Both the position numbers and the translations under genes were made by a program. The notes under the pieces are model-generated. The model made no database searches and was not told where the DNA came from. It worked only from the letters and a program-made list of their open reading frames with translations. Shown in pieces: positions 1 through 10,908 of a stretch of DNA of 64,000 bases (positions are counted from its first letter, which is position 1; every line of letters begins with the position of its first letter). Source of the stretch: Scenedesmus sp. ARA3 (Eukaryota > Chlorophyta > Chlorophyceae > Sphaeropleales > Scenedesmaceae); the NCBI GenBank assembly GCA_004335835.1, contig RWJK01001375.1, positions 62,001-126,000 on the forward strand. The letters run 5' to 3'.

Positions 1-2
1 CA

Positions 3-164
3 GGGAAGGGGCAGGCGGGCCTGGCTGCGAAGCGGGGCATGCCGCAGCGCAGCAGCAGCGATGATGTGCTGCAACAGCAGGATGCTGCAGCATCAAGCAG
101 CACCAAGCAGCAGCGGGAGGCTGCAGCTGCAGCTGTAGCAGCAGCTGCTGCTGCACCTCCATAA
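3..164 (+). CDS. C-terminal end of an unidentified upstream gene (partial)
   Basis: Frame 3 is open from the left edge to TAA at 162-164. It reads a basic Gly/Ala/Arg segment, then Ser-, Gln- and Ala-rich stretches ending in ...AAPP-stop. The coding-strand GCA/CAG composition matches the ends of the other plus-strand genes here, and the other two plus frames close within the first 150 bases. No domain is visible, so no function is assigned. It could be a chance open frame in CAG-rich DNA. Confidence 0.4.
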   Translation, partial: GKGQAGLAAKRGMPQRSSSDDVLQQQDAAASSSTKQQREAAAAAVAAAAAAPP

Positions 165-2205
165 TGTGCTGTGTTTGATGCGGCGCTGCTGGCAGCGGTG
201 CTCTGTGTGGCTTCAGTGGATTTGTTTTGTCTGCAGCAGCTGCTTGCTTTTGCAGTGCAGCACTTCTGTAGGCAGCAAGCCGCTGTTACTGTGCGTCGCG
301 CCTTCTTGCTGTTCGTTATGTGACAACGCATGTAAGGCCAACAGCAGCACAGGTGCAGGTTGGGCTGGGTTGACCGCCTGCGGTGAAGCGGCAGTTGGAC
401 TCTTCATCCTTGGTTTTCTTCCTTGGTTTGATTCTGTTTACCGACCCTCTTGGTTTGGGGCAGCTGCAGCGCTTGTTTGCAGAGTAAGGAGTGGGGCCGC
501 TTGGAAGCCGCCCGCTTGTACAATTACACGCTTTGTGTGCAACTGATCACCTTGGCAGGCAGGCAGTAGCACAAGCATGCTTGCAGGGTTGAGGGTTCTG
601 GTTGTGCATATGGTTGGGCTGCTGGCTGCTGGCTGTGCTAACGCGGCTGATGGTTGGGTGCGCAGCAGTGGGTGCGCAGCAGTGGGTGCGCAGACGCATC
701 TGCGGCAGCAGGGGTTTGGGGTTTGGGTGAGATAAGCAGCCGTGTAGCTGGCTCTGCAAGTGCTGCGGTTTGCTGGTGCCATCGCATACTTCCCGCAGCC
801 AGGCAGATCGCGCAGCGGCAGCAGTGGCTGTAGCAAGCAAACATGATGTGAGTTGCTCTTGTGCATGTGGCAGAGCAGGCATCCGTTTGACCGGTCAAAC
901 TGACGGTCATTCTGCATGTAGGCAAAAGGGCAGCCTGCATAGAGTGCTTGGGGTGTGTGAGCAGCAGTAGAGTAGGTTAGGCTGGAGGCGTAGCAGACAG
1001 CATTTCCCCGCAAACTTGAGTTGTGCACTTTCTTCCGCATGCCTGGCGGCGCACATTCGCCCAACGGCTCCGCAATACAACTGTAGCTGCAGCTTCAGCG
1101 CGTGTTTGGCAGGGTGTGTCTGGCTGCTAGGTGGTGGCGGCATCTTGCCGCACGCCTTCAGAGCTGCCATTTGATTGGGGTGATGTTGCGATGGGTGTGA
1201 GAGAGTATATTTTGTGTGGCTTTGGTGGTTTCTTGCGTGTCTGTGCGTGCTTGAAACCTTAGAAGGTGGCTGGGTGCTGTACAGGTGGTGGCGGCGTATG
1301 CAGGGGCTGTGCTGTATGAGGTTGCCAGCCTGCTGCAGATAGTGCATGCACAATTGTGTCTGGCCGCAGCGTGCCCGTGCTGCTGCGGCATTTAGCTGTG
1401 CACCAACTCGACGTGCATGTTATAACATGTTAGATCTAGCTGCACGCAGGGCAGTGGCAGCGGCTCTGTGCTGCTTGCCAGTTTCATCTGTTGCGTGGCC
1501 CACAACGGTTGTGCGCCTTGACGTAGGTTCGATAGCTGCGTCTGCACTTGCTCCTGTGCTAATCCTAAGTCCGCCATGAACTTGGCTGACAGGGTAACAA
1601 ACTTGTGTTTCACAGCTGTGATTCTGTGTCTGGCTTGCTTACACACCAGTATATGTGCATGATTGACGATGACAGCAGAGGACCAGAACCCAATGGCGGC
1701 GTGGGTTATAGCTTGAGGACACCATGCAGTCCAGCTTTGAACACGAAGCATGGTTGCAACTACGAGCTGCTGTGCATCATGCTACAGGCGCAAATCTGAA
1801 CCTTGGACAAAGCTGGACGACCAGCAGCGGAAATGGCAGCAAAACCCTGCAACTTGTCTAAAAGCAGATATGTCTTACGTTTCCTGCGCCCAATGTGACG
1901 CTTGTCGGCCAGTAACCAGGAGCTTACACTAACCGTTGCTTGCGCCGAGCGTTTGCAAGCAACTGCAATACACACTAGTGCAAGCGGCCCTGCGATCAAC
2001 ATATTCTCTTCGGACCTCACTTTACTACACCTCGATACAAAACTACGGGCACATCATTGCACAACGACATCTTGTGCACAGACTCGCCATGTGGCTACTG
2101 TAGCACAACTTTGCGAGCGCTGCTTGACAATGGCTGGTCGCCACATGCATCCATTGCTACGTCAAGCGACATTCTAAACATCTCAGCATTGATCTCCGTC
2201 TCAGC
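165..2205. other. Gene-free interval upstream of the serine protease
   Basis: About 2 kb without a convincing exon: the open frames are short, Cys/Trp/Leu-rich, and lack the GCA-biased composition of the real exons. It must hold the 3' UTR of the left-hand gene and the protease promoter. Visible structures are a 14-nt tandem repeat (gggtgcgcagcagt, about 2.7 copies, 656-694) and a perfect 16-bp palindrome at 885-900 (gtttgaccggtcaaac). No gene is called. Confidence 0.6.
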
Positions 2206-4183
2206 ATGGGCGAGCGTCATGTCAGACTCAACATGTTACTTCTCCCAACTGTGCTGCTGTTCCTGATTTCTGCACCCTACCGACTCACAGCAGCTGCAGA
2301 TACCAGGCAGCTTGTCCCACAGAGCAGCAGCATCACCTTCCCTTTTAGTGCTGTCGGTCAGCTGGCGAATGGCTGCACAGGCTTCCTCATTGGCCCCTGC
2401 CATGTGATGACAGTAGCGCACTGTGTGATGGAGCCCTGGAGGCGTATCTGGTGGAAGGGCCTGGACTTTTACCCTGGCAGGTGAGCTGTTTACCATAGCT
2501 GTATACAATGTCTGTATATAATGGACGTTTGCCATGGCTGTATGGAGGCGTATCTGGTGGAAGGGCCTGGACTTCTACCCTGGCAGGTGAGGCGGCTGTA
2601 CACCATGGCTGTACAATTACCAGGTGTGACATCACACCGCGCTCAGTAAAGCATCTGAGTAACGGTTGCTGCAGCAGCTGGTGGAGCAAGTTGGGAAGCA
2701 GTGCAGTGCCAGTACTCCAGCATAGCAAGAGTGCAAGTGCACTTTCAAAGTTTTGTAGTTTGTAACCATGCGCCATGCGCTAGCTAGCGCAAGCAGTTGC
2801 ATGCGTGTGGGTGTCTGTCTGAGCTGCTGATGGCTCAGCGGCGCAGACAAAACACCTTCTCTTCCACCCTCGAAGCATCACTCAGCAACGTCCCGTCTTG
2901 CTCCGCCCACTGCATGAAAGGATACAACCGCATCAATGACCGACCTACTGCTTGCAGGAATGTCCCAGAAAGCAATCCCTCAGCCGGATGGTCCCCACTA
3001 GGAGTAGCACACAAGCAGGACGTCGCTGTGCACCCAAACTGGACAGATAGTGCCTCCAACATGCAGGGCAAGCCAGCATCAGATGCTGCCATCATCATCA
3101 CAAAGCAGCCCATTGGCCGCCAGCTAGGCTGGCTAGATCACAGGCTGCCATCCGCAGCTACTGTCGCAGCCGCAGTCAGCACCAGAGACACACAGTTTGA
3201 CCGCACAAAGCAGCAGCAGCAGATGCTGCTGCAGCGAGCAGAGGCAGTAAGGCTGGGTAGAGAGTCCCACAGTGCAACGCTGATTGAGCAACTGGTGGCA
3301 GCAGCAAGGCTGCCGCTGCATGTGGTGGGGTACCCAGACAACAAGAGCAACGGCAGCATGTGGCAGCAGTGCTGCTCTAAGCTGGACTGGCAACTGCAGG
3401 TGGGCGCCCCTACTAAGATAGCTCAGAGTTTGAAAAACAAGCTGCCTGCACTGCCATGGCATGGCATGACATGACATAGCATGGCATGGCCCATAGCATG
3501 AGACGAGCGCTAAGTGGCACTGCTGTTTTCTGCGTCTATCGCACCGAGTAGGCTATCAAATGCTGTTTGGGACGGCCTGACAGTTCTTGCCGCGCCCAAA
3601 ATCTGGCATGGCTGTGCCTGCGGATGATGATGCCACGTGTGCACATGTGCTGTTCTGCTGCCTGCCGGCATGCATGCAGGGCAACCTGCTGTGGCATGAC
3701 TGCTCTGTGCGAGGAGGCAACTCAGGAAGCCCGGTGTGGGTGGTCTGGCCCCACGAACCATCCTCACCATCAACAGCAGCAGCAAGCCCAGCTGCAGCCA
3801 CTGGCAGCAGCATTGGCAGGAGGCTGCTACAGCAGGAGGACACTAACATTACGGATGCACAAAAGCGGCTGGCAGCACCAGCAACTGGGCATGTTCAGGT
3901 TGTGGGTGTGCACTCCTCGTCGCTGAAGTTTCCATTCAACAGCCAGCTGGGAGCTTATGCGGAAGCTCTGTATGAACAGCGGGCCAAGCAAGCAGCAGCA
4001 GCAGGCACAAGTGGTGGGCCTGGGTCAGACGGCAGCAGTGTAATGGCAGGTAATGCAGAGTGTGTGGGTGGTGCAGGTGGCAGAGAGCCTGATGGAATGA
4101 ATGTGCTGCTGCCGGTTGCAGTGCCATTCACTGCAGATACATATGCATGGATCGACGACGTGCTGCAAAAGCACACCTGCTGA
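2206..4183 (+). CDS. Secreted V8/trypsin-like serine endopeptidase
   Basis: Model: exons 2206-2480, 2847-3399 and 3680-4183, with phases 2 and 0; 1,332 nt, 443 residues. The N-terminus has a basic stretch and a hydrophobic core (residues 10-30, MLLLPTVLLFLISAP) typical of a signal peptide, so secretion or the endomembrane system is inferred. The chymotrypsin-fold triad is visible: His72 in MTVAHCV, Asp171 in ASDAAIIITKQPIG, and Ser291 in RGGNSGSPVW, spread over three exons. The GNSGSP form resembles glutamyl-endopeptidase (V8)/S1B-like proteases more than GDSGGP trypsins. A GYPDNK motif before the serine is also usual in this group. The segment after the serine holds a Ser/Pro/Ala-rich insertion before the C-terminal ..DDVLQKHTC. 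Exon 1's end and donor are duplicated in intron 1. Substrate specificity cannot be read from the sequence. Confidence 0.85.
2543..2617 (+). repeat. Intronic copy of exon-1 end plus 5' splice site (serine protease)
   Basis: Bases from about 2437 to 2512, the last codons of exon 1 and the GTGAG donor, recur about 106 nt downstream inside intron 1. Both copies share ggcgtatctggtggaagg and the ccctggcag|gtgag junction, and both are followed by a similar ctgtacaccatggctgtac-like intron sequence. The copy has only scattered substitutions. Confidence 0.85.
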
Positions 4184-4669
4184 AGCGGCTGAGCATTGCG
4201 GCTGGACTGTGCGGGCATGCATTAACACACAGCATGATGATGCAATGGACGGTGTTGTGAAGCAACTCGTGCGGGTGTCGGTGCATGCTTGGTATCCCTT
4301 ACACACAGGGTAGCGTGCAAACTGTGCAGCAGTGACGCAGATGTGGCCGCTGTTTGTAAGACAGCTGCTGTTGAGGCCCGTACGTCTATGCACGAAACTT
4401 TATCTGCGCCAGACTTGTCCACTGGATGTCGCGACCTACGCAATTGTTACCGCAAAGCAATCTGTTTATGCCATGATGCTGAGTGTGCGCGGACACAGAA
4501 CCCGCCGGGCTGCGTAGCCAATCTGCTTCTATCAACTGCACCACCAACAAATCCAAGGTTTTTGCAGTTCGTACAAACACCACATGCCTCATGCCACGCC
4601 TGCCCAGCGCTGCACAACTGGCACCACACACACCACCATCACCATGACTGGCAGTGGCACAGGCAAGCA

Positions 4670-4712
4670 CTACTGCAGCCGCCCCGAGCGTGGCAGCCAC
4701 TTGTCATCAAAC
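4670..4712 (-). repeat. Copy 1 of the STPGR gene C-terminal coding end
   Basis: On the minus strand this reads FDDKWLPRSGRLQ followed by TAG, the same peptide as the true end of the STPGR protein (stop TGA at 5278-5280). The nucleotide sequence differs at third positions. It is short and has no clear acceptor, so it is called a duplicated fragment rather than an exon. Confidence 0.75.
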
Positions 4713-4855
4713 GAACCCAGGGCGGCAATTTGCACAGACGGACACCTCACTTTCCTAGTGCCAAACACTTAGCACTGCACTGATGACATCACATCGCGTC
4801 ATGCCTGGCAGCAGCGTCCCTACTGCTTCAGTCATCTGTGGTGCCAAGCAGCAAA

Positions 4856-4985
4856 TTACTGCAGCCTTCCAGAGCGTGGCAGCCACTTGTCGTTGAACCT
4901 GTCCTCAGGTCCCGACCCCATGCTGGCTGTAGCCACATGAAACTGTCATTTTACATGACCATCCACCTGGCTGTAGCACTACGGC
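4856..4985 (-). repeat. Copy 2 of the STPGR gene C-terminal coding end
   Basis: On the minus strand this encodes ATASMGSGPEDRFNDKW then LPRSGRLQ and TAA, against ATASLGSGPEDRFDDKW in the real exon. The match continues upstream into the CTACAGCCAGGTGGATGGTC segment. There an insertion of about 18 nt brings an in-frame stop, so the copy cannot simply replace the real exon. Confidence 0.8.
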
Positions 4986-5277
4986 AGCAGCTGAGCCTCG
5001 CAGGGCCATGCACACAAGAAAATCTTGCTGCCTGCAGCGCTTGACGGCGTGACCATGTGGGGAGGGGGTTCTGGTTGCTTCCACACATTCCAGTAATGGT
5101 GCGTTGAGCCGAGTATTTGCAGAGGCTGAGCAGCAGCAGCTACTCAGCTATAACTAGACCTGCAGCTCAAACAACCCAAGGCCGGCAACTTGCACAAACG
5201 CCGCACAATCTCATTGCTGCACATACAGCATCACACGTCACGTCATGCCTCACAGCAACATCCTGAAGCAGTTCCCA

Positions 5278-8200
5278 TCACTGCAGCCGTCCCGAGCGTG
5301 GCAGCCACTTGTCATCAAACCTGTCTTCAGGCCCCGAACCCAGGCTGGCTGTAGCCACGTGACCATCCACCTGGCTGTAGCAGGGCCGGTAGTGCGGCTC
5401 CGCACCGTACCGCAGGCCGTTTTGTACTGCTGAGTGGGCCTCGGAAATGAAGCCCCCTGGCCAGCGGTCAAGTGAGGCGGTGCCAAAGTGTGTACGGGGC
5501 CCGTCACCCAGCAGGTGTGTGCTGTAGCCGGTGATGTGGGTGGGCCCCAGGATCTGGCGGGCAGAGGCAGCCCTGCAGGAACAAGCACAGGAAAGAGTGT
5601 TGCAGAGGTGTGTGTACGATTTGAGCCGCAGCAGCCAGATCAGGTTGGGGCCACCACAACAGCATACAGCTGCTAGGTCATTCTTGCTGACACAGGTTTA
5701 CAGTAGCGCTCTGCTACAACCCCCGAGTGCAGACATGCAAATACGGCCATCATACCAACTGCAGCTGGACACTGCAGCTGCAGCACAACAACCTAGACGG
5801 CTGTGCCACAGCTACGGCACAACTACCACCGCACCTGCCGCTGCTGTCCAGCGCCTCCCAGTGCCCCCTGCCCCTGCCCTGCATGGTGGGGCTGCAGCTG
5901 CCGGGGCGCACCGCAGCCAGGTCAGGCTTGTAGGCGGGCCCCGGTGACTCGCTGCCGAGGTTGTCATGCAGCGCGTGGCGGGAGGAGAGGAAGGGGGCCT
6001 TCCTGCAAGCAGCCAGCCAGGCGGGCAGTCAAGCAGGCAGGCAGTCTGGAATAGGAAAACGGGCAAGGTCGCACGACAGGCAGTGGTCAGTCCTGCAAGC
6101 AACCAGCCAGGCAGGTGGCCGGGCAAGCGCGCAAGGCAGGCTGTGTAGCATGGCATGCGTGAGTGCTGCACTGAAATGAAACCCTTCATCGAGCATGCAT
6201 CGCCCTGCCGTCAACTGCATGCCATGTGGGCAGGCACGGCAGCAGCGGCACACACCAGCTGCTTGTGCAGTTGACAAGAATGAGCGGCCTCCAATCAGCT
6301 GCACAGTGTGTCACATGTCAGCGCTGCGCTCTCATACAGCCTCACCTGCCTGCCAGCAGCCTGCCAGCCTTGGGCACACTGAAGGCAGGGCAGCTCTGCG
6401 CAAGCAGCAGCCCGCGCCCGTCCCTGCCAACAGGCACATCATAGTTGCCTGGGCCAGGCACTGACCAGGCTGCTGCTTCACAAGCAGCACATCTGGCACA
6501 GCCTCTTGCAACCCCACCAGCTCCTGCTGCTGCTGCTGCTGCTGCTGGTGATGCCAGTCGTTTCTGTGATGTTGCTGTTGTGCTTGGACGCTGGCAGCTA
6601 AAGGCATCCTGCAAACCACTGCCGCTGCCGCTGCTGCTGCAGCTGCAGCAGTGCAGCGACAAACGCTCCCTGCTGCCCACATCGGCCCTGGCCCATGTGC
6701 CTGTGGCACTGTGGCTGCACCTCGCAGTCATGCTGCTGCTTGCAGTCACACGGCTGCTGCTAGCCCGGCCAGTGGCACTGCTGTTGACCGCTGCGCTGCT
6801 GCTGCCGCAGCATGCATTGATGGGGTAGTAGATGGGTCCGGGGCTGTGGATGGTCTTGGCAAAGGCCTCTATGTATGAGCCCTCGTACCTGTCAGCAGCA
6901 GGGAAGCTGCCAGTGCCAGGCCTGGCAGGCAGCAGTGGAGTGCCTGCACGGTTCGTCTGAGCAACGGCAGCAGCATGAGCAGGAGCAGCAGCAGGAGGCA
7001 CACTGTCATCCTGCAACATGGATTAGTGCACTTGCGATCGAGGCCCAAAGTGATGGCATCACTACGGTCTTGCCATCAGTGTGCAAATGTGTCTGCTACT
7101 GCTGATGAAGCTGTGGTGATGCAATTGGCATCGGTTTTGAAGTGACAGCTGCAGCAGGCACTGCCGCCTCATGTCACTCAGCACAGTCAGCACCTGTGGT
7201 GAGTAATCTCCCGGCCCTGGCGAGTAGCGCTTGGGCTTTGGAGGGCTCTGCAGCCGCCCACATGACCTGCAGGCCAAGCAGCAACAGCAGCAACAGCACA
7301 GCACAGTCGGCACTTGTCGCCCTCACCGCTGCCAAAATCACCTTATGTCTCAGCAGGTGCAACTCCACGCCAACAGGATGAGAGCTCGTGGCATGAGCTG
7401 CTGACAGGTTTGCAGGGCTCACATGGCACACAGTTTCCTGCAAGCGCTGTTGCCGCAAACATAACCACAAGTATCCTGGGCAGCTGCTGCTCACCTGCTG
7501 CGTGGTGCAGCACTGGCAGACCTCCCCCCGGCTGCTGGTGGTGGCCAGGTGCTGTTGTGGCCAGCTTTTGCTGCTGCTGCTGCTGCTGCCCCTGGAAGCG
7601 GGGCTCTGCTAGCAGCAGCAGGCCAGCTCCTGAGCTGCGCAGAGAGTGGCCTGCTCAGCAATAGGTCGGGTGTCCTGCAAGACCTGCTGGCAGCGGCAGC
7701 AGCAGCTGCTGCTGTTGCAGGCCTGTTGCTCCTGGTGGGACTGGCGCTGCTGCTGCGCCTGCTGCTGCTGTTACTACCAGTGCTGTCCTGCAAGCTGCTG
7801 GGTGTAGCAACCTGCCTTGCAGCAGCTCCTGCTGCTGCATCTTTGGCTGCTGGTGCTGCTGCTGGGGCTGGGCCAAGCTTGCCCGAGTGTAGGGCGTTCA
7901 CGTATTGCTGGCGGCAGCAGCACACACAGGCAAGTCTGAGATTGCTCAAAAGGACGGCCACCAACATATGTATGCAGATGCAGCTGGCAGCGACATGCCA
8001 GTGGCTTATGGTGCAGAGTTGAGCACAGAGTGTCTTAATGCTGGGATGCTGGAATACTTGATGACGCTGGGTTGTGTGTATCTCACACTTGCTAGGTCAG
8101 ACTGATCTGCAGTGCAGCTGTCAAATGACAGGAGTGAATGGGGCGCAAGGCAGCTCACCTGTGTAAGCAACTGTGCCAGTTGCTTTGGGCTGCTGCTGCC

Positions 8201-8557
8201 TGCTTTTGCAATGCCAGGAGCCTGCTGCTCACAGACATTATCCGCATGACTGTGCGTATGCTGGTGCTGCAGCTGTGGTTGTTGTTGTTGCTGTTGTTGC
8301 TGCAGCCTGATGGGTGGCTGCTGCTGCACAGCTGCTGCTGCAAGGAGTGGGTCGGCATCCCTGGCAGCGACAGTTGCTAGCGCAGCAGCAGTTCCCAGAC
8401 TGCTGCTTGCAGTCTTCAGAGCAGCTGCAAGGTCATCTAGATTGTCTTCAAAGTCTTCATCATATCCAGGCTCCACAACGTTCACTGCAGCTGTCTGCTG
8501 TTGTTCCAGTGCTGCATCCTCATCTTCAATAGGCTCTTCCTCAGTGACCTCAGCCAT
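5278..8557 (-). CDS. STPGR (sperm-tail PG-rich / SHIPPO repeat) ciliary protein
   Basis: Model on the minus strand: exons 8557-8159, 7907-7495, 7266-7194, 7010-6346, 6002-5835 and 5572-5278, with compatible phases; 2,013 nt, 670 residues. The start MAEVTEEEPIEDED opens an acidic N-terminus, followed by Q/A/S-rich linkers. SHIPPO-type motifs are spread over the later exons: RYSPGPGDYSP, ARPGTGSFP, IHSPGPIYYPIN, SVPGPGNYDVP with a following CPAFSVPKAGR, and GSESPGPAYKP. STPGR proteins (ODF3/CIMAP relatives) are axonemal or microtubule-associated, so a flagellar or basal-body role is inferred. The last exon has a conserved-looking GPTHITGYSTHLLGDG segment and ends in DKWLPRSGRLQ. It converges with the protease gene, and its tail is duplicated downstream. 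Motifs are confident; exact orthology is not resolved. Confidence 0.8.
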
Positions 8558-10908
8558 GTCTAGGTTTGAAAGTGGCTCATGAAACCTACATCACATTTCA
8601 CCAATCTACAGCCAATCTGGCCAATCTACAGCCTGTACTGCCTGCCCTTGACAGCAGCATGTACAGCAGCGAGAGCTTCTGCTATGGACTGACACTGCGC
8701 CCGGCAATTGGTAGAGAAGCAGGCGAGTCAGGTGTGGTGTAAGCATACACCTTCAGCAATATGACACGCTGGCTGAGCTGGGCTTGTTGGAAGGTCACTA
8801 CAGCTCGAACCCTAACCGGCGTAATTAGTCCGTGGTGACCATCACGGCTCCATTGACTTACATGTATCGTTTTTTGAACACAAGTTGTCTGCATTTGCTG
8901 AAATACCCGTGGCAGTGCCCGTCTGTACGTCCAAGCCACACAAACACCTCTTGATTCTTGAAGGCAGCACGTTGAACTACAGCACATAGACAAAACAAAT
9001 GAACCAGCATGTGGCCAAGGAAACGCTGAAGGGGCTGCTGCAGGCGCCCGTGCCAGCCTGCAGCTGTGCCAAGGGCTTAGCAGTAGGAGTTGTGCATGCG
9101 TGGGATGCGCTGCAGGAGCTTGCCAGCACGTGCGGGCTCTCAATGGGCAGCAAAACAGCATCAGCACAGGAGATCTCGAGTGCAGAATCAGCAGCAGCAG
9201 GCCACCACAGTCTGACAGCTGGTGCTGTCAGGGCAGGCAAGTCAGTGGCAGATCAAGCAGCAGCAGCACCAGCAGCAGCACAGATCGGCCCACCTAAGTT
9301 GTTGAATGAAGCTGATGGCCTTGCAGCACAGCAGCATACAGTGTACATGCGAAACATTATGCTGCGAGCAGGCCTTTAGGAGAGCAACAGTCACCTGCAC
9401 ATGCGCACCCCAACAGCTGTCTCATGTGCAACCAACAGCACGGGCAGCATGGTGTCAAGTATACTCAGCCTGGGGACAACATTAGACCCAAGCCTTTTGC
9501 AGTGGAAACTTCCGAAACGCAGCGTGGGGGGAGTAGTTGCACCAGCCATTCCTGGCAATTGCAAGGCAGAGGAGCAGGGTGTGGAACAGTTCAGCTGTGC
9601 AGTGGGAACCATCTGTGATGGCCACCGCAGGTGAGAACAATGTGTTTCAGGATGGAGTTGTTATGCCAGCAGCTTGAACGGCACTTATTGAGCAATCGTC
9701 ATGCCTTCCCTGGTCCATGCAAGTCAATGGCCGGAGCGAGAAGCACAGCGCCCGTGTGCAGGCAGCACCCCAGGTTGGCAGCCACATCACTTGTGCTTCG
9801 CTGTCTTGTGCTTGCTTGGGCTGCGGCTCCCCACAACGTTGAGAGAACTGCAAATAGAACAATTGACTTTACTTCTGTTCGAACCTGTGTCTGCTTTCAA
9901 CTGTTGCAGGCAGCTGCTTCAAGCAGGCTGCCGTAATTACGGCTTATAAGCAGCAATGCAGTCCTGCAGTCAGCAGCATCTAGGAACCCGCACCGTTGCA
10001 GCTGTGCAGGCAGTGCAGAGCACACCACGGCTTGGAACCAGCAACGACAGGGTTTTCTGATGTTGCCCTCTCTGCTTTTAGGTTATGTGGTGGCAGAAGC
10101 TGAGGAGACACACCGAACAGTGATCCACAGGATGGGCTGAGGTCACTACAACTTGCAGTTGTTGTCTTAGTGCAGCAGGGGCTTGCCTGAGCAGGACTTG
10201 TTAGGCAAGGTGTATCTTGTGCACTTGTCAGGTGTTGGAGGTCCAGATGATGGTTGCTGTGCACTGCAGTTGCCAGGCGCGTGGTGTGGCCCAACACCTG
10301 CTTGACGGCGTGTAGCTGCTGCCTGCAGCATGTTTTTCCTCTAAAGTCTGAGTTTGCGTAGCTGGCATATGCTCTTGGCCGCTGCAACCGTAGTGCATGT
10401 CACCATGCAACATGCCGGGTTGTTTGAACACTGGTATCATGATCCCATGATAGTCACGGCTTCTGACGGTTTTGTGGTGCCCACCATGATGGCAGTTGAG
10501 CAATAGAGCAGATCCTCACTTCAGTGACATCAACATGCTTCATGGACCAAGCACTGCCAGGGCGCGTTTGGCGTCCTGAGATCATGCCAGTCAGCAACTT
10601 GACAGGGGAGTCCCATGTTGGGACACGTCAATGACAGCTGGTGACATGTGTCATGACAGCGTCCAGTTCTGCAGCTCACACAGCACCTCAGCTTGACTGG
10701 AAGCCTATCCCAGTACATGAAAGGCGCTTAGGACCGACCTCGCTGCTGCTTTGCCAGTTCACTAACTACTGCACAACCCTTGTCTGCAACTCTGTGCCTC
10801 GCCTGCTGTGACGAGATCAAGTCCAAAGAGCAATCCGTGCGGATTTTATGCCCTCTTCTATATACTCTCAATCAACCAAACACCTGCCGAACGTAGTAAG
10901 GAGCCAGA
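8558..10908. other. Divergent intergenic region between STPGR and DNAJC17 genes
   Basis: About 2.35 kb separating two divergently transcribed start codons (8557 minus, 10909 plus), so it should contain both promoters. Only one weak open frame (8999-9379, plus) stands out and is listed separately. A possible short exon-like stretch near 8757-8795 (reading QYDTLAELGLLE) is followed by stops. Nothing else is recognisable. Confidence 0.5.
8999..9379 (+). CDS. Possible small hypothetical ORF (126 codons)
   Basis: An ATG-initiated frame begins MNQHVAKETLKGLLQ, continues with an Ala/Ser-rich middle, and ends MRNIMLRAGL. Its composition is closer to the real genes here than to antisense shadows, and it has GCA-rich stretches in the coding direction. 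No motif, signal peptide or splice partner could be secured. It may be a single-exon gene, an exon of an unresolved gene, or noise. Confidence 0.22.
   Translation: MNQHVAKETLKGLLQAPVPACSCAKGLAVGVVHAWDALQELASTCGLSMGSKTASAQEISSAESAAAGHHSLTAGAVRAGKSVADQAAAAPAAAQIGPPKLLNEADGLAAQQHTVYMRNIMLRAGL

Larger units (their letters stand above)
4184..5277. other. Convergent intergenic region with duplicated STPGR tail fragments
   Basis: This lies between the stop codons of the protease (+) and the STPGR gene (-). It holds the two 3' UTRs and two diverged copies of the STPGR terminal coding sequence, annotated separately. Flanking DNA is also partly duplicated: ggcggcaatttgcacagacg near 4722 resembles ggccggcaacttgcacaaac near 5180. 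No independent gene is seen. Confidence 0.6.
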
